Of a stretch of DNA of 48,468 nt, positions 1-7,591 are shown one piece after another. A program made the translations under genes and the position numbers. Within the stretch, counting starts at the first letter, position 1; every line of letters begins with the position of its first letter. The DNA is from JBELMB01 sp042088665 (lineage in GTDB: Bacteria > Pseudomonadota > Alphaproteobacteria > Rhodobacterales > Rhodobacteraceae), in the NCBI GenBank assembly GCA_042088665.1, contig JBELMB010000018.1:1-48468 (forward strand), written 5' to 3'. The notes beneath the pieces were generated by a model. The model did no database searches. It was not told the origin of the DNA and saw only the letters and a program-made list of their open reading frames with translations.

Positions 1-202
1 CCCCGCCCCCTCGCAACACGTGCGACCCAAGGGAAAGGAGTGCCGGAAAAAGCGGGGGCGTCGACCCAGACTGCAAAGTCGGGGTTGGTTTCCATCGGTT
101 TGTCAGGCGCCGGCATGGGCCAAGGGCGGCTGTTCGGCACACCGATGGCAGGAGCGGCACAGTCTCCGACACAGGAGCGCGTTCGGGCTTTGCGTCGATC
201 TT

Positions 203-224
203 TATTTCTGTTATTCCGGAAATA
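203..224 (+). promoter_or_regulatory. Candidate ArsR operator and ars promoter
   Basis: An inverted repeat TATTTC-N10-GAAATA ends on the first base of the arsR-arsC start codon, and a perfect 8-bp palindrome TTCCGGAA lies inside it (214-221). A weak promoter-like pair, TTGCGT (190-195) and TATTCC (212-217) with 16-bp spacing, overlaps the repeat. ArsR repressors usually bind AT-rich dyads at or near their own promoter. The dyad is seen; operator function is inferred. Confidence 0.4.
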
Positions 225-1072
225 TGGAATCAACTTCAATCGCCCAACTCACAGCGCTCGCGCACCCGCGTCGCCTCGCGCTGTTTCGCCTGTTGATGCG
301 GCGCTATCCCGATGCGGTGCCTGCAGGCGATCTGGCCGCGGCGCTTGATATGCCCGCGTCCAGCCTCTCCGCGGCGCTGACGCAATTGCGTCACGCAGAT
401 CTGGTGACACAAGCCCGCCACGGCACCTCGCTGCTTTACGCTGCAGACACCCAGGGTGCCGCGCAACTGGTGAACTATCTCTTTGAGGACTGTTGCCGGG
501 CCCGCGGTGGGCTGAACCTGGGTCTGTCCAACGGTTTTTGCTTTCCCCCCTCTTCGAAGGATGATCCGATGACCAAGACGTACAACGCGCTCTTTATCTG
601 CACGGGCAATTCTGCGCGGTCCATCTTTGCCGAGACGCTCCTGCGTGAGATCGCAGGCGACCGGTTCCATGTCCACTCTGCAGGCACGCGGCCTCAGACA
701 GAGCTCAATCCCTTTGCCATGGATCTGTTGCAGTCCAAGGGGCACGATGTCACGCTTCTGCGGTCCAAACATGTGAGTGAATTCCAGACGCCAGAGGCGC
801 CGCGGATGGATTTCGTCTTCACTGTCTGTGACAGGGCCGCCAACGAAGAGTGCCCACCCTGGCCGGGCCAGCCCTTGACCGGCCACTGGGGACAGCCCGA
901 CCCGGTCAAGGTGACCGGCACCGAGGCCGAAAGGAAGCTGGCTTTCCAGCAGGTCTACGGGGCCCTCAAGAACCGCATTCAGGCTTTTGCCGCGCTGCCG
1001 ATCGACAGCCTCGACCGGACCAGCCTGCAATCGCAAATCGATGATATTGCCAAAACGGAAAGCACCACATGA
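224..1072 (+). CDS. arsRC: ArsR-ArsC fusion: arsenic-sensing repressor joined to low-MW arsenate reductase
   Basis: A 282-residue fusion. Residues 1-100 form an ArsR-type winged helix, followed by a C90-C91 pair and C106 that could bind As(III), as in ArsR types with a C-terminal cysteine site. Residues 118-282 are a low-MW phosphatase-fold arsenate reductase with the P-loop CTGNSAR (C126, R132) and further cysteines C202 and C210 for the disulfide relay. ArsC reduces arsenate to arsenite. The open frame continues upstream, but the ATG at 224 begins exactly where ArsR homology begins. An in-frame ATG at 569 (Met116) follows GAAGGATGATCC, so a separate ArsC chain could also be made. The stop overlaps the next start (ATGA), implying coupled translation. 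Confidence 0.9.
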   Translation: MESTSIAQLTALAHPRRLALFRLLMRRYPDAVPAGDLAAALDMPASSLSAALTQLRHADLVTQARHGTSLLYAADTQGAAQLVNYLFEDCCRARGGLNLGLSNGFCFPPSSKDDPMTKTYNALFICTGNSARSIFAETLLREIAGDRFHVHSAGTRPQTELNPFAMDLLQSKGHDVTLLRSKHVSEFQTPEAPRMDFVFTVCDRAANEECPPWPGQPLTGHWGQPDPVKVTGTEAERKLAFQQVYGALKNRIQAFAALPIDSLDRTSLQSQIDDIAKTESTT

Positions 1073-2070
1073 CCACCTATGCCATCAACGGCCTCGGCCG
1101 GATCGGGAAACTCGCGTTGAAACCCCTGCTCGCGGCAGGCGACAAGGTTGTCTTCCTCAACGACGCAGTGGGCGATCCGGCCATGCATGCGCATCTGCTC
1201 GAATTCGACACGGTGCACGGGCGTTGGGATGCGACGTTCAGCGCCGATGATGCCAGTGTGACGATTGACGGCACGCGGTTGCCGGTGTTCGGCAGCCGGT
1301 CCCTCGATGCGTTGCCATTGGAAGAGGTCGATGTGATGATCGACTGCACAGGCCACTACAAGACGGCGGAGCGCATTGCGCCCTATTTCGAGCGGGGGGT
1401 GAAAAAGGTGGTCGTGTCGGCCCCGGTCAAGGACGGCGGCGCCGCCAACATTGTCTACGGTGTGAACCACGACATCTACGACCCGCAGACACACAACATC
1501 GTGACGGCGGCCTCCTGCACCACCAATTGTCTCGCGCCCGTGGTGAAAGTGATCCATGACGCCATCGGCATCAGCCATGGGTCCATCACCACGATCCATG
1601 ACGTGACCAACACGCAGACCATCGTCGATCGTCCGGCCAAGGACCTGCGTCGCGCCCGATCGGCACTGAATGCCCTGATCCCGACCACGACGGGGTCCGC
1701 CACTGCGATCACCTTGATCTACCCCGAACTCAAGGGCCGTCTGAATGGCCACGCGGTGCGGGTGCCCTTGCTGAATGCCTCGCTGACCGACTGCGTTTTC
1801 GAAGTTGCGCGCGAGACCAGCGTCGAAGAGGTCAACGCGCTGTTCAAGGCTGCCTCCGAGAGCGCGCCCCTGAAAGGCATCCTGGGCTATGAGGAGCGGC
1901 CACTGGTCTCGACGGATTACACGAATGATCCGCGCAGTTCCATCGTCGACGCGCCCTCGACGATGGTGGTGAATGGCACCCAGGTCAAGATCTACGCCTG
2001 GTATGACAATGAATGGGGCTACGCGCATCGCCTTGTCGACGTGGCGCGCATGGTGGGGGCGTCCCTGTAA
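1069..2070 (+). CDS. gap: Type I glyceraldehyde-3-phosphate dehydrogenase, arsenic-linked
   Basis: A complete 333-residue GAPDH. The N-terminal Rossmann motif NGLGRIG and ND at 31-32 indicate NAD binding. The active-site segment SCTTNC gives catalytic Cys150, with His177 as its partner, and the C-terminal YDNEWGY motif is present. In arsJ operons such a GAPDH uses arsenate in place of phosphate and makes 1-arseno-3-phosphoglycerate, which ArsJ exports. Its position between the ArsR-ArsC fusion and arsJ supports this role over central glycolysis. The start overlaps the upstream stop by 4 bp (ATGA). General GAPDH activity cannot be excluded from sequence. Confidence 0.92.
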   Translation: MTTYAINGLGRIGKLALKPLLAAGDKVVFLNDAVGDPAMHAHLLEFDTVHGRWDATFSADDASVTIDGTRLPVFGSRSLDALPLEEVDVMIDCTGHYKTAERIAPYFERGVKKVVVSAPVKDGGAANIVYGVNHDIYDPQTHNIVTAASCTTNCLAPVVKVIHDAIGISHGSITTIHDVTNTQTIVDRPAKDLRRARSALNALIPTTTGSATAITLIYPELKGRLNGHAVRVPLLNASLTDCVFEVARETSVEEVNALFKAASESAPLKGILGYEERPLVSTDYTNDPRSSIVDAPSTMVVNGTQVKIYAWYDNEWGYAHRLVDVARMVGASL

Positions 2071-2085
2071 CCGAACCCGCGTGAT

Positions 2086-2155
2086 CCCGCCGCTTGGCGG
2101 GGACCAGTCCGGCGCCGTCTGGCGCGACCAGTTGTTGCCCGGGGTTGACCCCGGG
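2086..2155 (+). other. Two hairpins between gap and arsJ
   Basis: The 105-bp gap holds two stem-loops. CCCGCC-GCTT-GGCGGG lies at 2086-2101, and CCCGGGGT-TG-ACCCCGGG at 2138-2155. Neither has a U-run, so they look more like RNA stabilisers or attenuators within the operon than full terminators. The second sits about 20 bases before the arsJ start and could affect its ribosome site. Confidence 0.4.
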
Positions 2156-2175
2156 CCCCCTCACGAGGTGAGACC

Positions 2176-3471
2176 ATGAGCCTTTCTCAGGACCCCGCGC
2201 CTTCGGCGCAGACGCGGCCAATCGCCGCCTATATCACCGTGACGGCGGCGTATTGGGCCTTCATGCTGACCGATGGCGCGTTGCGCATGCTTGTGCTCTT
2301 GCACTTTCACACGCTCGGGTTTTCACCGGTTCAACTGGCCTATCTCTTTTTGCTTTACGAACTGGCGGGCATCATCACCAACCTCTGCGCTGGCTGGGTC
2401 GCGGCGCGTTTTGGCCTGACCTCGACGCTCTATGTCGGTCTTGGGCTGCAGGTGGTTGCCTTGCTGGCACTGGCGCAACTGGATCCGGCCTGGGGGCTGG
2501 CTGCCTCCGTGGTCTTTGTGATGGTCGTGCAGGGGCTGTCCGGAGTGGCCAAGGACCTGTCCAAGATGTCGGCCAAATCCGCGGTCAAGATCCTCGCCCC
2601 GCAAGGACAAGGGGTCCTGTTCAAATGGGTGGCGCTCTTGACCGGATCCAAGAACGCGGTCAAGGGGCTCGGCTTTCTGCTGGGGGCTGCGCTGTTGGCG
2701 ACGCTTGGATTTGTTCCGGCGGTCTATGCCATGGCGGCCGTACTTGCGGTGATCCTGCTGGGGGTGGCATTGCGCATGCCCTCCGGACTGCCCGCGGGCC
2801 GCGCCTCTGCCAAGTTTCAGGAGGTCTTCTCGCGGGATGCAAACATCAACTGGCTCTCGGCGGCGCGGGTGTTCCTGTTCGGCGCGCGCGACGTCTGGTT
2901 TGTTGTCGGGATCCCGGTCTATTTTTACGCTGTCTTGTCGGATGGCACACCTGACGGCAACCGCGTGGCGTTTTTCATGATCGGCACCTTCATGGCGGTC
3001 TGGACCATCCTTTACGGCGCGGTGCAGGCCAGCGCGCCCAAAGCCCTGCGTGCCGCGCACCGTCCAGAGGCAGAGATCGTCGCTGCTGCGCGTGGTTGGG
3101 CGCTGTCGCTGACGGTCGTGCCGCTGGTGCTCGCGGCGCTGGTCTGGGGCACGGGTGCGCCAGCGCCATGGCTCACAGCGGTCGTCGTCCTTGGCCTGCT
3201 GGTCTTTGGCGCGCTTTTCGCCGTGAACTCCGCGCTGCACTCCTATCTTGTCCTCGCCTTTTCAAAGGGCGAGCGGGTGACCATGGACGTGGGGTTTTAC
3301 TACATGGCGAACGCGGCGGGGCGGCTCATGGGCACTTTGCTGTCCGGTGTCAGCTATCAGGTGGGGGGGCTGCCGCTGTGCCTCGCAACGGCGGGTGTGA
3401 TGGTCGGGCTGAGCGCGCTGGCAGCGGCGCGGCTCGAAGCGCCTCAGACCAAGATTGCGGAAGAGGCCTGA
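2176..3471 (+). CDS. arsJ: ArsJ organoarsenical (1-arseno-3-phosphoglycerate) exporter
   Basis: A 431-residue, strongly hydrophobic major-facilitator protein with about 11-12 membrane segments. The N-terminal half carries features I recognise in ArsJ: TDGALRMLVLLHFH near residue 32 and GLSGVAKDLSKMSAKSAVK near 120. ArsJ exports 1-arseno-3-phosphoglycerate, which then decays to arsenate outside the cell. The ATG follows GAGGTGAGACC, a reasonable ribosome site. It is the last gene of the ars unit, 105 bp after gap. No arsenite exporter (ArsB or Acr3) is visible in the window, so arsenite made by the upstream ArsC domain would need an exporter encoded elsewhere. Confidence 0.92.
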   Translation: MSLSQDPAPSAQTRPIAAYITVTAAYWAFMLTDGALRMLVLLHFHTLGFSPVQLAYLFLLYELAGIITNLCAGWVAARFGLTSTLYVGLGLQVVALLALAQLDPAWGLAASVVFVMVVQGLSGVAKDLSKMSAKSAVKILAPQGQGVLFKWVALLTGSKNAVKGLGFLLGAALLATLGFVPAVYAMAAVLAVILLGVALRMPSGLPAGRASAKFQEVFSRDANINWLSAARVFLFGARDVWFVVGIPVYFYAVLSDGTPDGNRVAFFMIGTFMAVWTILYGAVQASAPKALRAAHRPEAEIVAAARGWALSLTVVPLVLAALVWGTGAPAPWLTAVVVLGLLVFGALFAVNSALHSYLVLAFSKGERVTMDVGFYYMANAAGRLMGTLLSGVSYQVGGLPLCLATAGVMVGLSALAAARLEAPQTKIAEEA

Positions 3472-3486
3472 AACGCGCGGCGCCGG

Positions 3487-3506
3487 GGTCTCCACTTTCG
3501 GGGACC
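3487..3506 (+). terminator. Hairpin after arsJ
   Basis: GGTCTCC-ACTTTC-GGGGACC forms a 7-bp stem with one G-U pair, 15 bases after the arsJ stop. No clear U-run follows, so intrinsic termination is possible but weak. Confidence 0.3.
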
Positions 3507-3680
3507 TGCACCTGTTCGGGCCTTTGCGTGGTGGTCAAATCGCCTATTTTGCCGGTGGTCCTCTTGCGGGTGTGAAGAAGGGTGGCGCTGTGTCTTTTGT
3601 CTGACGCCGCCGTCGGCGCATGGCGCGCGTTTCATCCTCGACCGCGCTGCCTGTGACCCGGGTTGCGGCGTCCCTCCCCC

Positions 3681-3713
3681 TACCGCCCTTCATCCTTGGG
3701 CGATTCGGTAAAG
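3681..3713 (+). repeat. Dispersed 33-bp element, copy 1
   Basis: The stretch starting TACCGCCCTT and ending GATTCGGTAAAG matches 44911-44943 at 27 of 33 positions. Both copies follow a C/T-rich run. Here CGCCC and GGGCG pair across a 9-base spacer. The element ends with a GATTC (GANTC-type) site. Function unknown. Confidence 0.55.
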
Positions 3714-3786
3714 AAGCGTGTAACAACCACGGTAAAAGGACGGGGCCGGCAGGTCTTGCCGCGGTTCAGGTCAGCCCGGCCCTGAA

Positions 3787-3871
3787 TGACCCAAGGCCCG
3801 GAACGACACACGGTCCAGAGTTACCCACAGCCCGAAAAGACTCACAGTCCGAAATTACCCGAGGCTCAGAG
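3787..3871. repeat. Degenerate ~17-bp tandem repeat
   Basis: About five units of 16-18 bp follow the loose pattern YKACYCACRGYCCRGAG, for example units starting at 3787, 3804, 3821, 3839 and 3855. The last unit overlaps the final codons of cobS. The pattern resembles the 15-bp minisatellite at 37520-37726. Confidence 0.45.
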
Positions 3872-4601
3872 CGATCAGCCCGGCCGTTTCGCTCAGTTTC
3901 TGCGCGGCGCCCAGCACGTCACCCGTCTGGCCCCCCACCCGGCGCAGCGCGCGTCGCGCCACCAGGCAAAGTGCCGCAAGTCCCACGACCGCCGCCAACA
4001 GCGCCCAGATCCCCAGCGGCGCCAAAAGGGCGACGGAAAGGACCGCGCCTGGTATATAGGCCGCGCGCGAGACTGCCGCGGCGCTCTGGCCCAGCCCATC
4101 GTCGCGCGCAGAGGGCAATTCGCCCAGCAAGACCACCATGCCCAGCCGCGATGCAACCGCCATGGCGAGCAGGCTGATTGCACCCTGACTGGGCGACATT
4201 TCCGCCAAGGCACCGACCCAAGCCAAGCTCACGAGGATCAGCGCAACGACGCCGTAGCTGCCGATGCGGCTGTCGCGCATGATCTCCAGCACATGCGCCT
4301 TGTCGCGCCCGCCGCCCATGCCGTCGGCGTAATCCGCCAGTCCGTCAAAATGCAGCGCGCCGGTGATCCAGGCCTGCGCGGCCAGCGCCAGTCCCGCGGC
4401 CAGCAAGGGCGCCATGCCGATCCAGCACAGCGCCAGCCAGACCGCCCCCACCGCCACCCCGACCGGCAGACCCACGATGGGAAACCCCCATGCGGCGTCC
4501 CGCAGGTGTGGCAGCGGCTCCGACAGTCGGCCCACGGGCAGGCGCGTGAGAAACATCACTGCAAGGCGTGCTTCGTCCCGGCGCTGCCGCAGCGCGCTCA
4601 C
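3855..4601 (-). CDS. cobS: Adenosylcobinamide-GDP ribazoletransferase CobS
   Basis: A 248-residue integral membrane enzyme. It joins adenosylcobinamide-GDP to alpha-ribazole (or its phosphate), the last assembly step of cobalamin. Family motifs are FLTRLPVG (17-24), AWGFPIVG (37-44) and the acidic signature HFDGLADYADG (84-94) followed by KAHVLEIMRDSRIGSYG. About six membrane segments follow. The GTG start at 4601 overlaps the cobT stop (GTGA), which fits coupled translation and the usual family length. A longer open frame upstream is cobT read in another frame. It is the last gene of the leftward cobU-cobT-cobS unit. The stop codon lies inside a degenerate tandem repeat. Confidence 0.93.
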   Translation of the reverse strand: MSALRQRRDEARLAVMFLTRLPVGRLSEPLPHLRDAAWGFPIVGLPVGVAVGAVWLALCWIGMAPLLAAGLALAAQAWITGALHFDGLADYADGMGGGRDKAHVLEIMRDSRIGSYGVVALILVSLAWVGALAEMSPSQGAISLLAMAVASRLGMVVLLGELPSARDDGLGQSAAAVSRAAYIPGAVLSVALLAPLGIWALLAAVVGLAALCLVARRALRRVGGQTGDVLGAAQKLSETAGLIALSLG

Positions 4602-5614
4602 CCGCCTGAGACCTGCGCTTCGGCGAAGGTGGCCATGCCGTTGTGACAGGCGAGCGCGGCGCGCAGCACACCCAGCGCCAGCGCGGCCCCGGTGCCCTCG
4701 CCAAGCGCCATGTCCAGCGACAGGATGGGGGATTGGCCCATATGTTGCATGAGCCGCGCGTGCCCCGGTTCCGCGCTGGCATGACCAACAAGACAATGGG
4801 CAAGGAACCGCGGATCGGCAGTATAAAGCGGCGCCACGGCGGCCGTACAGATGTAGCCGTCCAGAAGCACGGGGATGCCAAGGGCACGGGCCTGCAGGAC
4901 CGCGCCACAGATGGCCGATTGCTCGCGCCCCCCATAGGCCACCAACAGGTCCAGCCCCTGCGCGGTCGCATGCAGCGCGCGGCCTTCGTCGAGGACCAGC
5001 GCCTTGAGCGCGCGCCCGGCCTCATCCGATCCGGTGCCGCGGCCAACCCAGTCCTGCGAGGCGCCCCCAAAGGCACCCGCCGCCAGGGCCGCAGCCACCG
5101 TTGAATTGCCGATCCCCATTTCGCCGAGGATCAGCACCTGTGCGTCATGCGGGACGGCGGCGGCGCCGCGGGTCATGGCAGAGAGGACCTCTGCCTCGGT
5201 CATGGCGGCACGGGCGGTGAAATCGCCGGTGGGCTGATCGAGATCCAGCGCCACAACGGCCAGCTCCGCGCCCGAGGCGCGGCACATCTGGTTGATCGCT
5301 GCCCCTCCGGCTTCGAAATTGGCCACCATCTGCACGGTGACTTCCTGTGGAAAGGGGTTCACGCCACGGGCGCAGATGCCGTGGTTGCCAGCAAAGACCA
5401 GCGCCTGCGCCTTTGAAATCTCAGGGCGGTCGGTGCCTTGCCAGCCCGCCATGAAGACCGCGAGGTCCTCGAGGCGACCAAGGGCGCGCGGCGGCTTTGT
5501 CAGACTCATCTGGCGCGCTTCGGCGGCGGCGATGGCCTCAAGGTCCGGGGTGGGCAGGCCGTCGGCCAGGGCGGCGACTTCCGCCAGAGAAGTCAGGTCA
5601 GTAAAAAGAGTCAT
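4598..5614 (-). CDS. cobT: Nicotinate-nucleotide--dimethylbenzimidazole phosphoribosyltransferase CobT
   Basis: A 338-residue cytosolic enzyme that activates 5,6-dimethylbenzimidazole to alpha-ribazole 5'-phosphate using nicotinate mononucleotide. Recognised segments are LTKPPRALGRLEDLA (38-52), FAGNHG near residue 75, GEMGIGNST near 163 and the C-terminal GEGTGAAL, whose Glu306 is the expected catalytic base. The length is typical. The start overlaps the end of cobU by 17 bp and the stop overlaps the GTG of cobS, so all three are probably translated together. In Pseudomonas denitrificans nomenclature this enzyme is CobU. Confidence 0.95.
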   Translation of the reverse strand: MTLFTDLTSLAEVAALADGLPTPDLEAIAAAEARQMSLTKPPRALGRLEDLAVFMAGWQGTDRPEISKAQALVFAGNHGICARGVNPFPQEVTVQMVANFEAGGAAINQMCRASGAELAVVALDLDQPTGDFTARAAMTEAEVLSAMTRGAAAVPHDAQVLILGEMGIGNSTVAAALAAGAFGGASQDWVGRGTGSDEAGRALKALVLDEGRALHATAQGLDLLVAYGGREQSAICGAVLQARALGIPVLLDGYICTAAVAPLYTADPRFLAHCLVGHASAEPGHARLMQHMGQSPILSLDMALGEGTGAALALGVLRAALACHNGMATFAEAQVSGG

Positions 5615-6122
5615 TGGGTTTCACCTTGATCGGATGACCTGCCACACACAGCAGGACGGTCTCGCACACATTCGCCACGTCCTGATTGACGCTGCCCGCC
5701 GCATCCCGAAACGCGCGGGCAAGTTTGTTCTCGGGCACGATGCCCCCGCCGACCTCGTTGGTCACCAGCACCACCGGCGCGCTCTGGCGGCGCAGCGTGG
5801 CTGTCAGCTCAAGGGTTGCAGCGCGCCAGTCGGCCTCGTCCAGCATGAGATTGCTCAACCAGAGCGTCAGGCAGTCAACAAGCCTTGGTGCGCCACCGTC
5901 GCTTTCGTCAAGGGCCTGCGCAAGGGCGCGGGGGGCGTGAAGATCCTCCCACATGGCGCCGCGACGGGCCCGATGTTCGGCGATACGGGCGCGCATTTCG
6001 TCATCATGGGCCTCTGCCGTCGCGATGTAGATCGCCCGGCCAGAGGGGCGCAAAGCCAGCCGTTCGGCAAGCTTTGATTTGCCGGAGCGCGCACCACCCG
6101 TGATCAGTATCGACTTTTCCAT
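5598..6122 (-). CDS. cobU: Adenosylcobinamide kinase / adenosylcobinamide-phosphate guanylyltransferase CobU
   Basis: A 174-residue bifunctional enzyme. It phosphorylates adenosylcobinamide and then forms adenosylcobinamide-GDP. The Walker A motif GGARSGKS is at 9-16, and the family segment DDEMRARIAEHRARRG (40-55) contains His50, the likely guanylylated residue. A later acidic strand (LVDCLTLW) matches the family Walker B position. The ATG at 6122 puts the P-loop at the normal distance from the start. Longer upstream extension in the same frame runs into the divergent gene and is not family sequence. It is the first gene of the leftward cob unit, 56 bp from a divergent phosphatase gene. Confidence 0.93.
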   Translation of the reverse strand: MEKSILITGGARSGKSKLAERLALRPSGRAIYIATAEAHDDEMRARIAEHRARRGAMWEDLHAPRALAQALDESDGGAPRLVDCLTLWLSNLMLDEADWRAATLELTATLRRQSAPVVLVTNEVGGGIVPENKLARAFRDAAGSVNQDVANVCETVLLCVAGHPIKVKPNDSFY

Positions 6123-6178
6123 GGCGCCGTGAAAAAGCAGGTTCGCAGAGGATTGAAAAGACAAAAAGCACCACGCCC

Positions 6179-6778
6179 ATGAGCATTCCGCAGCAAGATG
6201 TCGAGGTGATCCTCGTCCGGCACGCACCGGTGGCGGTGCCCGGCGTTCTGGCCGGTCGCAGCGATCTTCCCGCGCGGCTGGTGCCGGAGGATCTGGCGCG
6301 CTGTCGGGCCGGTCTGCCGGTGCCTGCCGCACTCTGGTCGAGCCCGGCGCTGCGCTGCCGCAGCACGGCAGAGGCGCTTTTCCCGGGGCAGGGTATCACG
6401 CAGGATGATCGCTTGTGGGAGCAGGATTTCGGCGCATGGGACGGGCAGCCACTGTCTGCGATGCCGGACCTTGGTCCGCTGACGCTGCCTGAACTGGCAG
6501 CGCATCGCGCGCCCGGCGGCGAAAGCTTTGCCGATGTCGCGGCGCGCTGTGACCCGGCGTTCCGGGCGCTGGCAGCCGTGGCGGAGGCCTGCGCTGGTCC
6601 GGTGGTCTGCGTCGCTCATGCAGGCGTGATCCGCGCCGCGCTGGGGCTGGTCACGGGGCATGTGCCGGGCGGGCTCGCCTTTGAGATCGGGACACTGTCG
6701 CGCACCCGGTTTCGTGTCCATGGCGGGTGTCTGGCCGGAATCGCGCAAGTCAACAGCGTCAACAGCACGGGGGCGTGA
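6179..6778 (+). CDS. Histidine phosphatase family protein, probable alpha-ribazole phosphatase
   Basis: A 199-residue member of the histidine phosphatase (phosphoglycerate mutase-like) family. The phospho-accepting motif is LVRHAP, with His15. The second histidine lies in VAHAGVIRA near residue 147, and LWEQDFGAWDG carries the usual acidic residue. Its place at the head of a rightward cob operon suggests alpha-ribazole-5'-phosphate phosphatase (CobC of enteric bacteria), which prepares the lower ligand for CobS. That specificity is inferred from context. The standard RHG motif is RHA here. It is 3 bp from bluE and divergent from cobU across only 56 bp. Confidence 0.8.
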   Translation: MSIPQQDVEVILVRHAPVAVPGVLAGRSDLPARLVPEDLARCRAGLPVPAALWSSPALRCRSTAEALFPGQGITQDDRLWEQDFGAWDGQPLSAMPDLGPLTLPELAAHRAPGGESFADVAARCDPAFRALAAVAEACAGPVVCVAHAGVIRAALGLVTGHVPGGLAFEIGTLSRTRFRVHGGCLAGIAQVNSVNSTGA

Positions 6779-6781
6779 AGC

Positions 6782-7591
6782 ATGACGCGGGTCTCGGTTG
6801 CGGGGCATTTCGGCGAGTGGATGCAAGGCTGCCTTGGCCCGGAGGGCCCCGTGGTGCTTGTGACACTGGCCTGTCCGGTGCTTCGTTCCCATGTGGATCC
6901 TCGTGGCGACAGGGACGCGTCTGATACCGCGCAACAGATGCTCGACACGGCGCAGCTGGCACGTTTCAGGGCCTTGCTGGGGGTGCCGGTGGGCGGCCCC
7001 CCTTTTGATGTCACTTGCGACATGCCGCTTGGCGGTGGGGCCGGGTCCTCGACCGCGGCGCTTGTCGGGTTGGCGCGGGCGTCGGGGTTCGACGGCACGC
7101 CTGACGCGCTGGCGCAGGCCTGCCTCGCGATGGAAGGGGCCAGCGATCCGCTGATGTATCCCGCACCGGATGCCTTGCTCTGGGCATCGCGCGAGGGGCG
7201 CATCGTGGCGCAGATGACGGTGCCGCCGCGGGCCGAGATCGTCGGGGGCTTCTGGGGCGCGCCGGAGCGCACGGACCCTTCCGACATGCGGTTTGCCGGT
7301 ATCGCCGACCTTGTGGCGCCTTGGCGCTCGGCCACGGCGCAGGGCGATCTGAGGCAAGTCGCGCATCTCGCCGGTCTGTCGGCGGACCGGACAACCCGGC
7401 TGCGTGGGCCGCAGGATCCGATGGCGGAACTGGCGCGCGACCTTGGCGCGCTTGGATACATGCGTGCCCATACCGGATCGGCTCGCGGGGTGATCTTTGC
7501 CCCCGGGTCCGCGCCGCGGTCCGCAGAGGATGCGCTGCGGGAGGCGGGATTGTCGCAGGTGCTGCGCTTTGAGACGGGGCGCCCGCGATGA
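6782..7591 (+). CDS. bluE: BluE-type L-threonine kinase (GHMP family)
   Basis: A 269-residue GHMP-superfamily kinase. The ATP-binding signature PLGGGAGSSTA is at 82-92, and the N-terminal strand VAGHFGEWMQG replaces the usual GHMP start. Rhodobacterales use a distinctive threonine kinase, BluE, to make L-threonine O-3-phosphate for the nucleotide loop of coenzyme B12; other bacteria use PduX. The neighbours are the two enzymes that use the product: the threonine-phosphate decarboxylase (8565-9539) and CbiB. The stop overlaps the cbiB start (ATGA). The family call is firm; the substrate follows from gene context and knowledge of BluE. Confidence 0.85.
   Translation: MTRVSVAGHFGEWMQGCLGPEGPVVLVTLACPVLRSHVDPRGDRDASDTAQQMLDTAQLARFRALLGVPVGGPPFDVTCDMPLGGGAGSSTAALVGLARASGFDGTPDALAQACLAMEGASDPLMYPAPDALLWASREGRIVAQMTVPPRAEIVGGFWGAPERTDPSDMRFAGIADLVAPWRSATAQGDLRQVAHLAGLSADRTTRLRGPQDPMAELARDLGALGYMRAHTGSARGVIFAPGSAPRSAEDALREAGLSQVLRFETGRPR

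Larger units (their letters stand above)
3472..3854. other. 383-bp gap between convergent arsJ and cobS
   Basis: I see no convincing gene here. The gap holds the post-arsJ hairpin (3487-3506), one copy of a dispersed element (3681-3713) and most of a degenerate tandem repeat (3787-3871) that runs through the cobS stop codon. Short open frames across it have no recognisable motif. Confidence 0.6.

Noticed and set aside
1..223. N-terminal extension of the ArsR-ArsC fusion from an upstream start
   Set aside because: The in-frame upstream residues are basic and unlike ArsR, and the promoter-like dyad lies within them.
6123..6178. Cobalamin riboswitch between the divergent cob units
   Set aside because: Only 56 bp separate the two start codons, too short for the roughly 200-base element, and no conserved B12 box is seen.
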